The notes beneath the pieces were generated by a model, which did no database searches, had not been told where the DNA came from, and saw nothing but the letters and a program-made list of their open reading frames with translations. Positions 7,560-15,415 of a stretch of DNA of 64,000 nt are shown here, one piece after another (within the stretch, counting starts at the first letter, position 1; each line of letters opens with the position of its first letter). Where the stretch lies: NCBI GenBank assembly GCA_964623515.1, contig CAZURV010000007.1, forward strand, positions 1-64,000, read 5' to 3'. A program made the position numbers and the translations under genes. The stretch comes from RUG714 sp964623515. Its GTDB lineage: Bacteria; Bacillota; Clostridia; Oscillospirales; Acutalibacteraceae.

Positions 7560-9068
7560 ATGAGCCTTTTTGACGCAATCTATACCAGACAGTCTGTGGA
7601 CAGGATTGATAGCATATCCGTGGAAAGTCAGACCGATTTTTGCAAAAAAGAACTGATAGACGGACAGTACAAAGTTTACACAGACAAGGGATACAGCGGC
7701 AAGAATATTGACCGACCTGCATTTCAGGAGTTAATGCGGGATATTGAGGCCGGAAAAGTCCGGCGTGTGATTGTTTACCGCTTAGACCGTATCAGTCGCT
7801 CCGTACTGGATTTCGCCAATTTGACAGACATATTCCGGCATCACAAAGTTGATTTTGTTAGCACAATGGAAAAGTTCGATACCGGGACGCCTGTCGGCAA
7901 AGCCATGCTGATGATTGTGATGATATTTGCTCAATTGGAACGAGAAACTATTCAGCAGCGTGTCATCGACGCTTATTCTTCCCGCAGTAAACGGGGATTT
8001 TACATGGGCGGGCGGATTCCGTTTGGATTTGATTTAAAAGAAACGGTCATTGACGGAGTACAAACAAAGATGTATGTGCCGATTGAATCAGAGGCGAACA
8101 TTGTACGTCTGATATTCTCGCTTTACGCTGAACCGCAGACCTCTTTTGGTGATGTTGTGCGCTATTTGGATGCTCACGGCATTGTCAAGCGCGATGGGAA
8201 ACTGTTCAATCGCAGCCGCCTTCGTGATGTGGTGATAAATCCGGCGTATGTAAAAGCTGATTATCAGTTATATGATTTCTTTAAGGCACAGGGGACCAAC
8301 ATTGTGAATATACCGGAGGATTTTATCGGCATAAACGGTGCTTATCTCTATTCCGGCGATACGAAAAAACGAAAAACCGTTTCTTTGGAGGGGCACATTC
8401 TCGTACTGGCTCCCCATGAGGGGCTGATTGATTCCGAAACGTGGATTAAATGTCGAGCCAAATGCCTGAACAACAAGAGCGTTGCAAAGCCGGTTAAGGC
8501 AAGGGTCACCTGGCTTGCAGGGAAGATAAAATGCGCCTATTGCGGCTATGCCCTGTCCGCAAAGATTTACCGCTGCAAGACTAAATCCGACAATCGGTAT
8601 TACCTTTGCAATAATAAGTATAATGCCGAAGGCTGTCAGTTCGGTTCTCTGGATGCTGATGCGGTAGATGAAATCGTATTGGAAGAAATGCGAAAGAAGT
8701 TAGCGGAATTTTCAACCCTGTCTAAGCAGAAGCGGGAGAACTGCAGCCTGCAAACTGTCAAACTCAAAACAAGTATCAAAGCGATAGAAAAAGAAATTTC
8801 AGTTCTGCTCGATAAAATCACGGCAGCTAACGATACGGTGATGGAATATATAAACACGCGGATTGCCGAGCTGGACGCTGAAAAGAAAAAACTGTACGCA
8901 CAGATCATACAGTTTGATGAGAACCGCCGGGATAATTCGGATATAATCAGCGGGTATATGGAGCATTGGGACGAACTGTCCATCAGCGACAAAATCTCGG
9001 TGGTGGACTGTTTAATTGAAAGCATACATGTCTCCAAAGATAACCTTGAAATCAAGTGGAAAATATAA
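7560..9068 (+). CDS. large serine recombinase (integrase/excisionase)
   Basis: The 502-residue protein catalyses site-specific DNA strand exchange through a serine-DNA link. Domain order is as expected: resolvase catalytic domain at about 4-145 with R10 and nucleophile S12 in YTRQSVDR, YRLDRISRS at 73-81 and FAQLERE at 123-129; recombinase domain to about 300; zinc ribbon with C325, C328, C350 and C359; a coiled coil at about 380-455 that in this family controls direction; and a C-terminal tail. It appears intact. It lies about 175 bp from the right junction, where integrases usually sit relative to attP. The symmetric GA-centred att sites at both element ends are its likely substrates. Confidence 0.95.
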   Translation: MSLFDAIYTRQSVDRIDSISVESQTDFCKKELIDGQYKVYTDKGYSGKNIDRPAFQELMRDIEAGKVRRVIVYRLDRISRSVLDFANLTDIFRHHKVDFVSTMEKFDTGTPVGKAMLMIVMIFAQLERETIQQRVIDAYSSRSKRGFYMGGRIPFGFDLKETVIDGVQTKMYVPIESEANIVRLIFSLYAEPQTSFGDVVRYLDAHGIVKRDGKLFNRSRLRDVVINPAYVKADYQLYDFFKAQGTNIVNIPEDFIGINGAYLYSGDTKKRKTVSLEGHILVLAPHEGLIDSETWIKCRAKCLNNKSVAKPVKARVTWLAGKIKCAYCGYALSAKIYRCKTKSDNRYYLCNNKYNAEGCQFGSLDADAVDEIVLEEMRKKLAEFSTLSKQKRENCSLQTVKLKTSIKAIEKEISVLLDKITAANDTVMEYINTRIAELDAEKKKLYAQIIQFDENRRDNSDIISGYMEHWDELSISDKISVVDCLIESIHVSKDNLEIKWKI

Positions 9069-9200
9069 CTTAGGCGAAAATGTCCCGCCTCTGAGGCGGC
9101 TTTCTTTTTTAAAATAAGCGGAGTGACAGTTTCCTCCGCGTCCTTAGAAGCTAACACTGCCCTTTGCCGCGTTGCATAACGGGGGAGATCCTTATTGAAA
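9066..9200 (+). repeat. dispersed palindromic repeat, subtype 2
   Basis: The copy reads TTAGGCGAAAATGTCCC, CCGCCTCTGAGGCGG (a perfect 7 bp stem followed by a T-rich tract that may terminate the recombinase transcript), AAATAAGCGGAG, GCTAACACTGC and GCCGCGTTGCATAACGGGG. It lies inside the element, next to its right end. Confidence 0.8.
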
Positions 9201-9220
9201 CACTGCCTGCGTGCAAAATT

Positions 9221-9245
9221 CATTCCCCTGTGATTGTTTTGCCGA
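9221..9245. other. attR, right junction of the integrated element
   Basis: CATTCC (9221-9226), five bases, GATTGTT (9232-9238), five bases, then the GA core at 9244-9245. To its right the catalase frame resumes with GAG GGG CTC. The spacing mirrors that at 2312-2336 exactly, so the joined element ends would form a symmetric attP of about 48 bp. Confidence 0.85.
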
Positions 9246-9321
9246 GGGGCTCAGACTTACAACCGACAGGCTGAACAGCAAAAATTACTATGCAATAAAT
9301 CCTGCGTTTGACAGGAAATAA
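9244..9321 (+). pseudogene. cotJC: 3' part of the split cotJC catalase gene
   Basis: From the GA core the frame reads E-GLRLTTDRLNSKNYY, then AINPAFDRK and a TAA at 9319-9321. This is the usual C-terminus of Clostridial CotJC-type catalases after QRFGE. Codon phase matches the 5' part exactly, since GA occupies positions 1 and 2 of codon 175 in both. Without excision of the element this fragment has no start codon and should be silent. Confidence 0.85.
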
Positions 9322-9351
9322 TTTTGTCTGTTCGGTAACAGCTGATAAAAG

Positions 9352-9389
9352 CAGGGAATGGTGTTATGCCGTTCCCTGTGATACTTTTT
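9352..9389 (+). terminator. native terminator of cotJC
   Basis: GCAGGGAAtGG and CCgTTCCCTGT form a stem with a six-base loop, followed by GATACTTTTTG. It lies 31 bases beyond the catalase stop codon, as expected for the uninterrupted gene. Confidence 0.7.
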
Positions 9390-9483
9390 GCTTGCGCAGT
9401 AGAACTTCTCACAACTTTGTGATAAAATATTTATAAAGATGCGATATAATAACCACAATTTGAGAGCGAAAGGAAGTGGAGCG

Positions 9484-10011
9484 ATGGAGGCAATAATGTG
9501 GATAATCATTATTGCGATAATCGGCGGAGGGATTTATTTCTTTTATTTGATTATTTCTAAATCGGCAAAAACGGCAAAAAGACAAGGCGACAACAAAGAG
9601 AGGCTCGGCGCAACAATGAACAGCGCGATGAAACACGTCAGCGGACTGCCAATCCCCGGAGGGGTATCGACTGAGGTTTATTACTGCCCGAACAAAATCG
9701 TTTTTGCGTCGAGCGGGCAAGAGATTACGTTGAGCAAAGAAAAAATAATTAGTATTGATGTTTCAGTCGGCAAAGACATCGGGAACACAATTGCCGGAGC
9801 AATCGCCGGAAAGTATATCACCGGAGGAACGACAGGCGCGGCGATAGGAGCAATCGTCGCCACAACGATATATTGCATTATTACCTACGAGAAGGACGGA
9901 GAAAACAAATTCATCGTCTTTGATACAGGGGCAAGCGGGACCTTTGCGAACAAAATGGCAAAGGATTTTGGAAACACCTCAACACAGACCACAAAGAATA
10001 TAGAATTATAA
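9484..10011 (+). CDS. membrane-anchored protein of unknown function
   Basis: This 175-residue protein has one N-terminal membrane helix (about 5-24), a short basic linker, a beta-rich region with a YYCPNKIVFASSGQEITLSK pattern suggestive of a small PH-like domain, and a glycine-rich hydrophobic hairpin (AGAIAGKYITGGTTGAAIGAI). The Met at 9484 was chosen for the AAAGGAAG site upstream; the earlier codon at 9439 lies within the promoter-like region. A TCACAA/TTGTGA inverted repeat sits at 9409-9422. I do not recognise the family. It is a single gene with its own terminator. Confidence 0.65.
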   Translation: MEAIMWIIIIAIIGGGIYFFYLIISKSAKTAKRQGDNKERLGATMNSAMKHVSGLPIPGGVSTEVYYCPNKIVFASSGQEITLSKEKIISIDVSVGKDIGNTIAGAIAGKYITGGTTGAAIGAIVATTIYCIITYEKDGENKFIVFDTGASGTFANKMAKDFGNTSTQTTKNIEL

Positions 10012-10016
10012 GAGAT

Positions 10017-10045
10017 AAACCGCCGTAGTAGGCGGTTTAATTTTT
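10017..10045 (+). terminator. terminator of the 175-residue membrane protein gene
   Basis: AAACCGCC and GGCGGTTT form a perfect 8 bp stem around GTAGTA, followed by AATTTTT, six bases after the stop codon. Confidence 0.85.
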
Positions 10046-10140
10046 ACCGGGCAAAGTCCACAAATTCGTGGTGTGAAATACAGCAAAGTCAACAAATCGA
10101 AAAATTTCTCTAAAATGGTTGACTTTTTTGTAGAAAAAAG

Positions 10141-10285
10141 TTATAACTGCTTCTGCAAAGAATTTTCCACTTCTAAGGAGGCAGACTCCGTTTCAAAAGC
10201 AGTGAAGGAATAAATCTTCACCGCTTTATCAGATAGATTCCGCTTCCGCATTGCATAACGAGGTAAGTCTTTAATAAATGGAAAG
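10141..10285 (+). repeat. dispersed palindromic repeat, subtype 2, diverged
   Basis: TTCTGCAAAGAATTTTCCAC, TTCTAAGGAGGCAGACTCCG, then a TGAAGGAATAAATCTTCA hairpin and TTCCGCATTGCATAACGAGG. The closing GCATTGCATAACG block links it to the other subtype 2 copies. It ends just before the HMA-protein gene. Confidence 0.65.
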
Positions 10286-10298
10286 AGGTTTGTAATTT

Positions 10299-10556
10299 AT
10301 GATAAAAACAGTTTTGTCAATTGATGGAATGATGTGCGGTATGTGTGAGTCTCATATCAACGATGCAATCAGAAATGCTTTTTCGGTTAAAAAGGTTACG
10401 TCGTCTCACACAAAGAATCAGACGGTTATTATTTCGGATAATAAAATCGATGAAAAGCGTATGGAAGAAGAAATAAATAAAACAGGGTATAAGCTGTTGT
10501 CTGTTCATTCGGAGCCGTATGAAAAGAAAGGGTTGTTTTCTTTCAAAAAGCATTGA
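10299..10556 (+). CDS. small heavy-metal-associated (HMA) domain protein
   Basis: The 85-residue protein opens with a beta strand and the metal-binding loop GMMCGMCESH, with C13 and C16 as the soft-metal ligands, followed by the helix-strand order of the HMA fold up to about residue 68, then a basic tail ending FSFKKH. Single HMA proteins usually bind Cu(I) or a similar ion and pass it to a P-type ATPase. No such ATPase or CsoR-type regulator is next to it, so partner and metal are unknown. An AAAGAGG site precedes the ATG. Confidence 0.8.
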   Translation: MIKTVLSIDGMMCGMCESHINDAIRNAFSVKKVTSSHTKNQTVIISDNKIDEKRMEEEINKTGYKLLSVHSEPYEKKGLFSFKKH

Positions 10557-10651
10557 ATTATATATAAGTAGAGGGATGCCTTAATTCCTGTGTTTACTTG
10601 TCTTTTTGTTTTTCGTTAAGTCCGCGGAAATGATTGAGTCAAGGTTATTCT

Positions 10652-10825
10652 GTTATAAGCGATTCGCCGATCTCCCCGCCTTTTAGGCGGCAGAGTCCGT
10701 TTCAGAATTTCAGCGGGACTGACAATCTCTCTCCGAACCCTGAGGAGCGAACGCTCCATGCGCAGGTTGCAATCGTTCGCAAGCCCCGTTTCAGGCGAGC
10801 TTGATGGAGCACTGCTCCGATTTAA
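10652..10825 (+). repeat. dispersed palindromic repeat, subtype 1, copy C
   Basis: Head CGATTCGCCGATCTCCCCGC, CCTTTTAGGCGGC, TTTCAGAATTTCAGCGGGAC, the GGAGCGAACGCTCC hairpin, GCGCAGGTTGCAATCGTTCG and the GGAGCACTGCTCC hairpin follow in the same order as in copies A, B and D. Frames crossing it on either strand are spurious. Confidence 0.85.
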
Positions 10826-11226
10826 AATTTTTTGTGTTTTGGTTATGGAAAACAGCGTAATGGTTACCGTTTGCCTTTCTCTTCCTTCTTCGGTCAAGCT
10901 ATATCGTTATATTGCCGCTCGGTTTTACAGGCGGCGTTTTTTATTTTGAATCCATACGATTTAAGCGTTATTTTTTTGGTTTCGTTACGTTTAAAGTAAT
11001 GTAATGTTTTTGTTCAAAGGCAACTGCTTTTAGAGGTTATTCACCTTGCAGTTCTGCGCTTTCGGTTTGTGTTATTTTTTTGTGCGCTTAGGTGAATAGA
11101 GATTGTACTTTTGTTCGAAAAATGATATGATTTTGTTTATCGGATAATGAATTGTGATTACGGAGGTAAAACATTTTTATTGAGCGTTTTTCACTGTAAA
11201 AAATAAAAAGTCAATCGGAGGAGACA
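10826..11226. other. AT-rich intergenic stretch with one terminator
   Basis: No gene is seen. A terminator-like hairpin lies at 10912-10946 (GCCGC and GCGGC arms, then GTTTTTTATTTT). The rest is AT-rich and leads to the GGAGGAG ribosome site of the YbaK-like gene. No convincing promoter was found by eye. Confidence 0.5.
10912..10946 (+). terminator. terminator-like hairpin
   Basis: A GCCGC/GCGGC stem around a 12 base loop is followed by GTTTTTTATTTT on the plus strand. The nearest upstream gene is the HMA protein, more than 350 bases away. Confidence 0.5.
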
Positions 11227-11787
11227 ATGGAACTGAAAAAAGGAAGACCGGATGATATATGCGGACGAGAGGAAAAAGAAATCCGGGTTTATGATTTTCT
11301 TGATAAACTCGGTATTTGTTATTACCGCACGGATCATGAAGCGGCGGATACTATGGAAGTTTGCAGAGAAATTGATAAGATTTTGGATACGCTGATTTGC
11401 AAAAATTTGTTTCTGTGCAATCGGAATAAAACAGAATTTTATCTTCTCATGATGCCGGGAGATAAACCGTTTAAAACGAAAGATTTAACAAAACAGATAA
11501 ACTGTTCGCGGCTTTCGTTTGCGCCTGCTGATTATATGGAGAAATTTCTTGATATAAAACCCGGAGCCGTTTCAATAATGGGACTTATGAATGACAAAAA
11601 TAATCGTGTTTGCCTTTTAATGGATAAATCTGTTATTGCGTGTGAAACGCTTGGATGTCATCCGTGTGTAAACACATCAAGTTTGAAATTTAAAACGAGG
11701 GATATATTGGATATTTTTCTGCCTGCAGTTAATCATAAGCCTGTTATCGTTGATTTGCCGTATTATGAAAACGTTTTGTTGGAGTGA
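11227..11787 (+). CDS. YbaK/ProX-family aminoacyl-tRNA editing domain protein
   Basis: This 186-residue single-domain protein matches the freestanding YbaK/ProX editing family, which hydrolyses mischarged tRNA (for example Ala- or Cys-tRNAPro). Typical features are the YRTDHEAADTMEV opening strand and helix, the KNLFLCN strand containing the conserved Lys, and the closing GCHPCVNTSSLKF segment near residues 146-159. GGAGGAG lies 4 bases before the ATG. It probably belongs to the PrdX-like subgroup common in Clostridia. The precise tRNA substrate cannot be read. Confidence 0.8.
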   Translation: MELKKGRPDDICGREEKEIRVYDFLDKLGICYYRTDHEAADTMEVCREIDKILDTLICKNLFLCNRNKTEFYLLMMPGDKPFKTKDLTKQINCSRLSFAPADYMEKFLDIKPGAVSIMGLMNDKNNRVCLLMDKSVIACETLGCHPCVNTSSLKFKTRDILDIFLPAVNHKPVIVDLPYYENVLLE

Positions 11788-11869
11788 AAGGAAGCAGAAT
11801 AATTCCTGCGGCGGCGCAAAGAATAACAGCGTAATGATTCATGGGTGAAAACACGGATGGTGAATGGCA

Positions 11870-12844
11870 ATGTGCACAGCAATAACTTATAAAACAAAAG
11901 ACTTTTATTTTGGAAGGAATATGGATTACGATATGGTCTACGGTGAGGAAGTTGTCGTAACTCCGAGAAAGTTTTCTTTCCGTTTCCGCAGAGCGGGGGA
12001 AATCAACAGCCATTATGCCATAATCGGCACGGCGTGCATTGTCGGCGGATATCCGCTTTATTACGATGCCGTTAATGAGAAAGGATTGTGTATTGCAGGG
12101 CTGAATTTTGTCGGCAACGCGGTTTTCAGGGATGAGAAAGCTGGAATGGATAATATTGCTCAATTTGAGTTGATTCCGTGGATTTTAAGCCGCTGTGCTT
12201 CGGTTGATGAGGCAGAGCGTGTGCTGAAAAATCTGAATCTGATTAAAATGCAGTTTAATGAGAAGCTTTCCGCCGCTGAACTGCACTGGCTTGTGGCTGA
12301 CAAGCACAGGACAATCACCGTTGAACCGACGGCAGACGGTATGAAAATATATAACAATTCCGTGGGCGTGCTGACGAATAATCCTCCGTTTGATGAACAG
12401 ATGTTCCAACTTAATAATTATATGCATCTTTCTCCGCTTCCTCCGAAAAACCGATTTTCCGATAGAATAAATCTCCGTCCGTACAGTCTGGGTATGGGTG
12501 CAATCGGACTTCCCGGAGATTTTTCTTCCCAGTCGCGTTTTACGCGCGCTGCTTTTGTGAAGCTGAATTCGGTCAGCGGAAGTTCTGAAAACGAAAGCAT
12601 AAGTCAGTTTTTTCATATTCTTGCTTCTGTTGAACAGCAGAGGGGAAGCAGTGTTTCCGATAAGGGAAGTTATGAGATAACCGTTTATTCCTCGTGCTGT
12701 AATGCGGATAAAGGAATTTATTATTACACAACTTATGAAAACCGCAGAATAACGGCTGTTGATATGCATAGGGAAGATTTGAACGGGTGTTCTCTTGCGC
12801 ATTATCCTTTTACCACAGGCGAAGATATAACATATCAGAACTGA
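11870..12844 (+). CDS. bsh: bile salt hydrolase (choloylglycine hydrolase)
   Basis: The enzyme removes glycine or taurine from conjugated bile acids in the gut; it is an N-terminal nucleophile hydrolase whose Cys2 becomes the catalytic N-terminus after Met removal. The Met at 11870 gives MCTAIT and has GGTGA 6 bases upstream; the ATG two codons earlier would bury the cysteine. Active-site residues align with known enzymes: C2, R16, D19, N79 (GLNF), N170/N171 (VLTNNPPF) and R226 in GLPGDFSSQSRFTR. The length of 324 is typical, and overall similarity to the Clostridium perfringens enzyme is high. No signal peptide is present. It stands alone and supports a gut habitat. Confidence 0.92.
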   Translation: MCTAITYKTKDFYFGRNMDYDMVYGEEVVVTPRKFSFRFRRAGEINSHYAIIGTACIVGGYPLYYDAVNEKGLCIAGLNFVGNAVFRDEKAGMDNIAQFELIPWILSRCASVDEAERVLKNLNLIKMQFNEKLSAAELHWLVADKHRTITVEPTADGMKIYNNSVGVLTNNPPFDEQMFQLNNYMHLSPLPPKNRFSDRINLRPYSLGMGAIGLPGDFSSQSRFTRAAFVKLNSVSGSSENESISQFFHILASVEQQRGSSVSDKGSYEITVYSSCCNADKGIYYYTTYENRRITAVDMHREDLNGCSLAHYPFTTGEDITYQN

Positions 12845-12891
12845 ATCCGCAGACTGCTCCCAACGGAGGGAATCGGTTTCAACGTGTTTTG

Positions 12892-12920
12892 TTGACAGAA
12901 TGTTTTAACTAATATATAAT
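12892..12920 (+). promoter_or_regulatory. consensus sigma-A promoter of the glycan cluster
   Basis: TTGACA (12892-12897) and TATAAT (12915-12920) are both perfect and 17 bases apart. The first glycosyltransferase starts 38 bases downstream. This is one of the strongest promoters visible in the window. Confidence 0.9.
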
Positions 12921-12958
12921 TGAAATAATTGTTAGGGGAATCCGCGTCAGGGGGATAT

Positions 12959-13651
12959 ATGATACCAAAAGTGATTCATTATTGCTGGTTCGGCAGTACT
13001 CCGAAAGGAGAAAAAGAAAGAAAGTGCATAGAAAGCTGGAAGAGATTTTGCCCCGGTTACAGCATAAAAGAATGGAACGAATCCAATACGGATACAAACG
13101 GTATTCCATTTGTAAAAAAAGCTTTTGAGCAGAAAAAATATGCTTTCGCCAGTGATGTTATCAGGCTACAGATTTTATATGATTACGGCGGCATTTATTT
13201 TGACACCGATGTGGAAACCGTAAAAAATTTTGATGATTTGCTGGACTGCAGGGGATTTATCGGTTTTGAAAACAATGATTATGTCAATACCGGGCAGTGC
13301 GTGGCAGCGGAAAAAGGGAATCCGTTTATTAAAGAAATGCTGGATTACTATAAATCGCTGGATTTTGACAGTGAAAATAAAGATTTTATCGGATGCCCGA
13401 TTGTCAACACGGAAATACTGAAAAATCATGGTTTACAGTTAAACGGTGAAGAACAGTGCATAGATGGGTTTCGTATATATCCGCAAGATTATTTTAATCC
13501 TTACGATGATCCTACAGGCAGGCTGAATATAACGGATAATACATATTCTATTCATTGGTATTCAAAAAGCTGGATGAGTAAAAAATCAGTTCTGCGAAGC
13601 AAACTGACCAGACCCCTGCATAGGATATTCGGAAAGAATTTTTTTCATTAA
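12959..13651 (+). CDS. GT32-like (OCH1/capsular type) sugar transferase
   Basis: This 230-residue protein begins MIPKVIHYCWFG, the usual first strand of the sugar-binding DXD family (GT32). It has ASDVIRLQILYDYGGIYFDTDVE at about 62-84; the DTD is the metal- and nucleotide-sugar-binding motif. The IHWYSKSWM segment near the end is also typical. The Met at 12959 sits 5 bases after AGGGGGA; the earlier in-frame codon is less likely. It is the first gene of a surface-polysaccharide operon. Donor and acceptor sugars are unknown. Confidence 0.85.
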   Translation: MIPKVIHYCWFGSTPKGEKERKCIESWKRFCPGYSIKEWNESNTDTNGIPFVKKAFEQKKYAFASDVIRLQILYDYGGIYFDTDVETVKNFDDLLDCRGFIGFENNDYVNTGQCVAAEKGNPFIKEMLDYYKSLDFDSENKDFIGCPIVNTEILKNHGLQLNGEEQCIDGFRIYPQDYFNPYDDPTGRLNITDNTYSIHWYSKSWMSKKSVLRSKLTRPLHRIFGKNFFH

Positions 13652-13667
13652 ATCGGGAGATCGGCAG

Positions 13668-14219
13668 ATGAAACCTTATTTATTAACAGTACATAACTTT
13701 CTGAGATTTTCATTAAAGAGAATATATGAATGCAGAAATTTCAATTTTGCTAAAATTCAGATGCTTAGCCGAAAACTGTATTTTAAAATGGATAAAAACA
13801 GCCGTGTGCGTTTCGGCAGTCATCTTGTCAGTGACGGATACGGAAGAATATTTGTCGATAACGGTGCAGTTCTGAAAATAGGAGAAAGGGTATATTTCAA
13901 CAGCGGTATCAATATAAGCTGTAAAAAAAGAATTGAAATCGGAAAAGGCTGCCTTTTCGGACCGAATGTGATGCTGTTTGACAATAATCATAAATTTGAT
14001 TCCGTGAACGGCGTAAGTTCGGATCATACAGTTGGAAGCATTAAGATAGGGGACAACTGCTGGATTGCTTCCAATGTTGTTATACTTAAAGATACAGAGA
14101 TAGGCAATAACTGTGTTATAGGCGCCGGTTGCGTTGTAAGCGGCAAGATATCGGATGGTTCTATGGTAATTCAGGATAGAAAATTGATTGTAAAAAGCAT
14201 TAAAGATGGAAATGAGTAA
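13668..14219 (+). CDS. hexapeptide-repeat acyltransferase
   Basis: The 183-residue protein has a basic helical N-terminus (1-40) and then a left-handed beta helix of hexapeptide turns, including IEIGKGCLFGPNVMLFDNNH, IKIGDNCWIASNVVILKD and IGNNCVIGAGCVVSG. Such proteins O- or N-acetylate sugars of surface glycans using acetyl-CoA; the catalytic His is probably in NNHKF. It has GGGAG before the ATG and overlaps the next gene by 14 bases, so it is part of the glycan operon. Confidence 0.85.
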   Translation: MKPYLLTVHNFLRFSLKRIYECRNFNFAKIQMLSRKLYFKMDKNSRVRFGSHLVSDGYGRIFVDNGAVLKIGERVYFNSGINISCKKRIEIGKGCLFGPNVMLFDNNHKFDSVNGVSSDHTVGSIKIGDNCWIASNVVILKDTEIGNNCVIGAGCVVSGKISDGSMVIQDRKLIVKSIKDGNE

Positions 14220-15414
14220 GAAGAAAATACTGATTATTATGCCCTCTATGTTTATAGGAGGAGCAGAACGAAGCCTTTTGGGTATGCTTGATTCTTTTGA
14301 TTATTCAAAAGCAGAAGTATCTCTGTTCTTATATCGCCGCGAGGGTGAATTTTTAAAATATATTCCGGAGCAGGTACATATTCTTCCGGAAATGGAAGCG
14401 TATTCAACGTTTGATGTTCCGATTCAATCACTCATTTTCAGCAGACGCTTTGTTTTCGGTATAGCGAGGATTTTTTCAAAAATAGCTTTAAATATCAGAA
14501 GGATAATAAAGAGAACCCCGCCGTGTGTGTGGATAAGTATGCAGTATACAGCTAAATTTCTCAGTCCTTTTTTGCCAAAAATACCGGGGAATTATGATTT
14601 GGCAGTTATGTATCTGGGAATTGCTTCCGTTCTGGATAAAAAAGTTTCCGCAGATATAAAAATGGCATGGAATCATACGGATTATACGGAACTCCATCCG
14701 AACAAGAAAATGGATTTGGCTGTATATGCGGGTGTGGATTATATTGTGAGTGTTTCTGATTCCTGCAGATCCAATTTCCTTAAGGTTTATCCTGAACTGA
14801 AAAGCAAATCCATAACTGTCGAAAATATTTTAAGCAAACCGTTTATTGAAAATATGGCGCTTGAACCGGCGGATCTGCCGGAAGAAGATGGGATTATAAA
14901 ACTGCTTTCGGTAGGCAGATATTCAGATGCGAAAAATTTTGATAATGTTCCTTTTATCTGCAAAAAAATCAGGCAGAACGGCTTCAATGTGAAATGGTAT
15001 ATCATCGGATACGGCGGAGATGAAGGACTCATAAAAAGCAATATTCTGAAAGCCGGTATGCAGGATTTTGTTATTTTGCTCGGCAAAAAAGAAAATCCCT
15101 ATCCGTACATAAAAAAATGCGATGTTTACATTCAGCCGTCTAGATACGAAGGTAAGTGCGTTACCGTTCGGGAAGCGCAGATTTTGGGAAAGCCCGTTAT
15201 CATCACAAATTATGCAACGGCATCCTCTCAGCTTAAGGACGGTTATGACGGTATTATTGTTGATTTGGATAACGAAGGCTGTGCCGACGGGATAAGCAAG
15301 GCGCTCGGCAATGAGGAATTGCTTAAAATGATTGCCGATAACACAAAAAAAGAAGATTATACAAACAAACAGGAACTCGAAAAAATATATTCTTTGATTC
15401 GAAAACGGTTTTAA
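14206..15414 (+). CDS. GT4-family glycosyltransferase
   Basis: This 402-residue GT-B fold enzyme starts KKILIIMPSMFIGGAERSLL, with the glycine-rich first loop of GT4 acceptor domains. The donor-binding end contains LLSVGRYSDAKNFDNVPFIC and the EGKCVTVREAQILGKPVI motif (EX7E type), which contacts the nucleotide sugar. It probably adds one sugar to a lipid-linked glycan on the cytoplasmic side. Its start overlaps the end of the acyltransferase gene. It is more distant from the two GT4 genes that follow than they are from each other. Confidence 0.85.
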   Translation: MEMSKKKILIIMPSMFIGGAERSLLGMLDSFDYSKAEVSLFLYRREGEFLKYIPEQVHILPEMEAYSTFDVPIQSLIFSRRFVFGIARIFSKIALNIRRIIKRTPPCVWISMQYTAKFLSPFLPKIPGNYDLAVMYLGIASVLDKKVSADIKMAWNHTDYTELHPNKKMDLAVYAGVDYIVSVSDSCRSNFLKVYPELKSKSITVENILSKPFIENMALEPADLPEEDGIIKLLSVGRYSDAKNFDNVPFICKKIRQNGFNVKWYIIGYGGDEGLIKSNILKAGMQDFVILLGKKENPYPYIKKCDVYIQPSRYEGKCVTVREAQILGKPVIITNYATASSQLKDGYDGIIVDLDNEGCADGISKALGNEELLKMIADNTKKEDYTNKQELEKIYSLIRKRF

Positions 15415-15415
15415 A

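Larger units (their letters stand above)
2314..9243. mobile_element. 6.93 kb serine-recombinase element inserted in cotJC
   Basis: The element separates codons 1-174 of cotJC from its last 24 codons. Removing it with one GA retained gives a continuous 199-residue catalase. It carries at its right end a large serine recombinase preceded by a 57-residue protein, and to the left a convergent five-gene operon of membrane and lipoproteins. Phage structural, replication and conjugation genes are all missing, so this is neither a full prophage nor a conjugative element. Three dispersed repeats lie inside its ends. The arrangement resembles known developmental intervening elements such as skin in sigK and SP-beta in spsM, which serine recombinases remove in the mother cell; that this one behaves so is inference. 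Confidence 0.85.

Noticed and set aside
2314..9243. Prophage or conjugative element
   Set aside because: No capsid, tail, lysis, replication, relaxase or type IV secretion genes were found between the two att sites.
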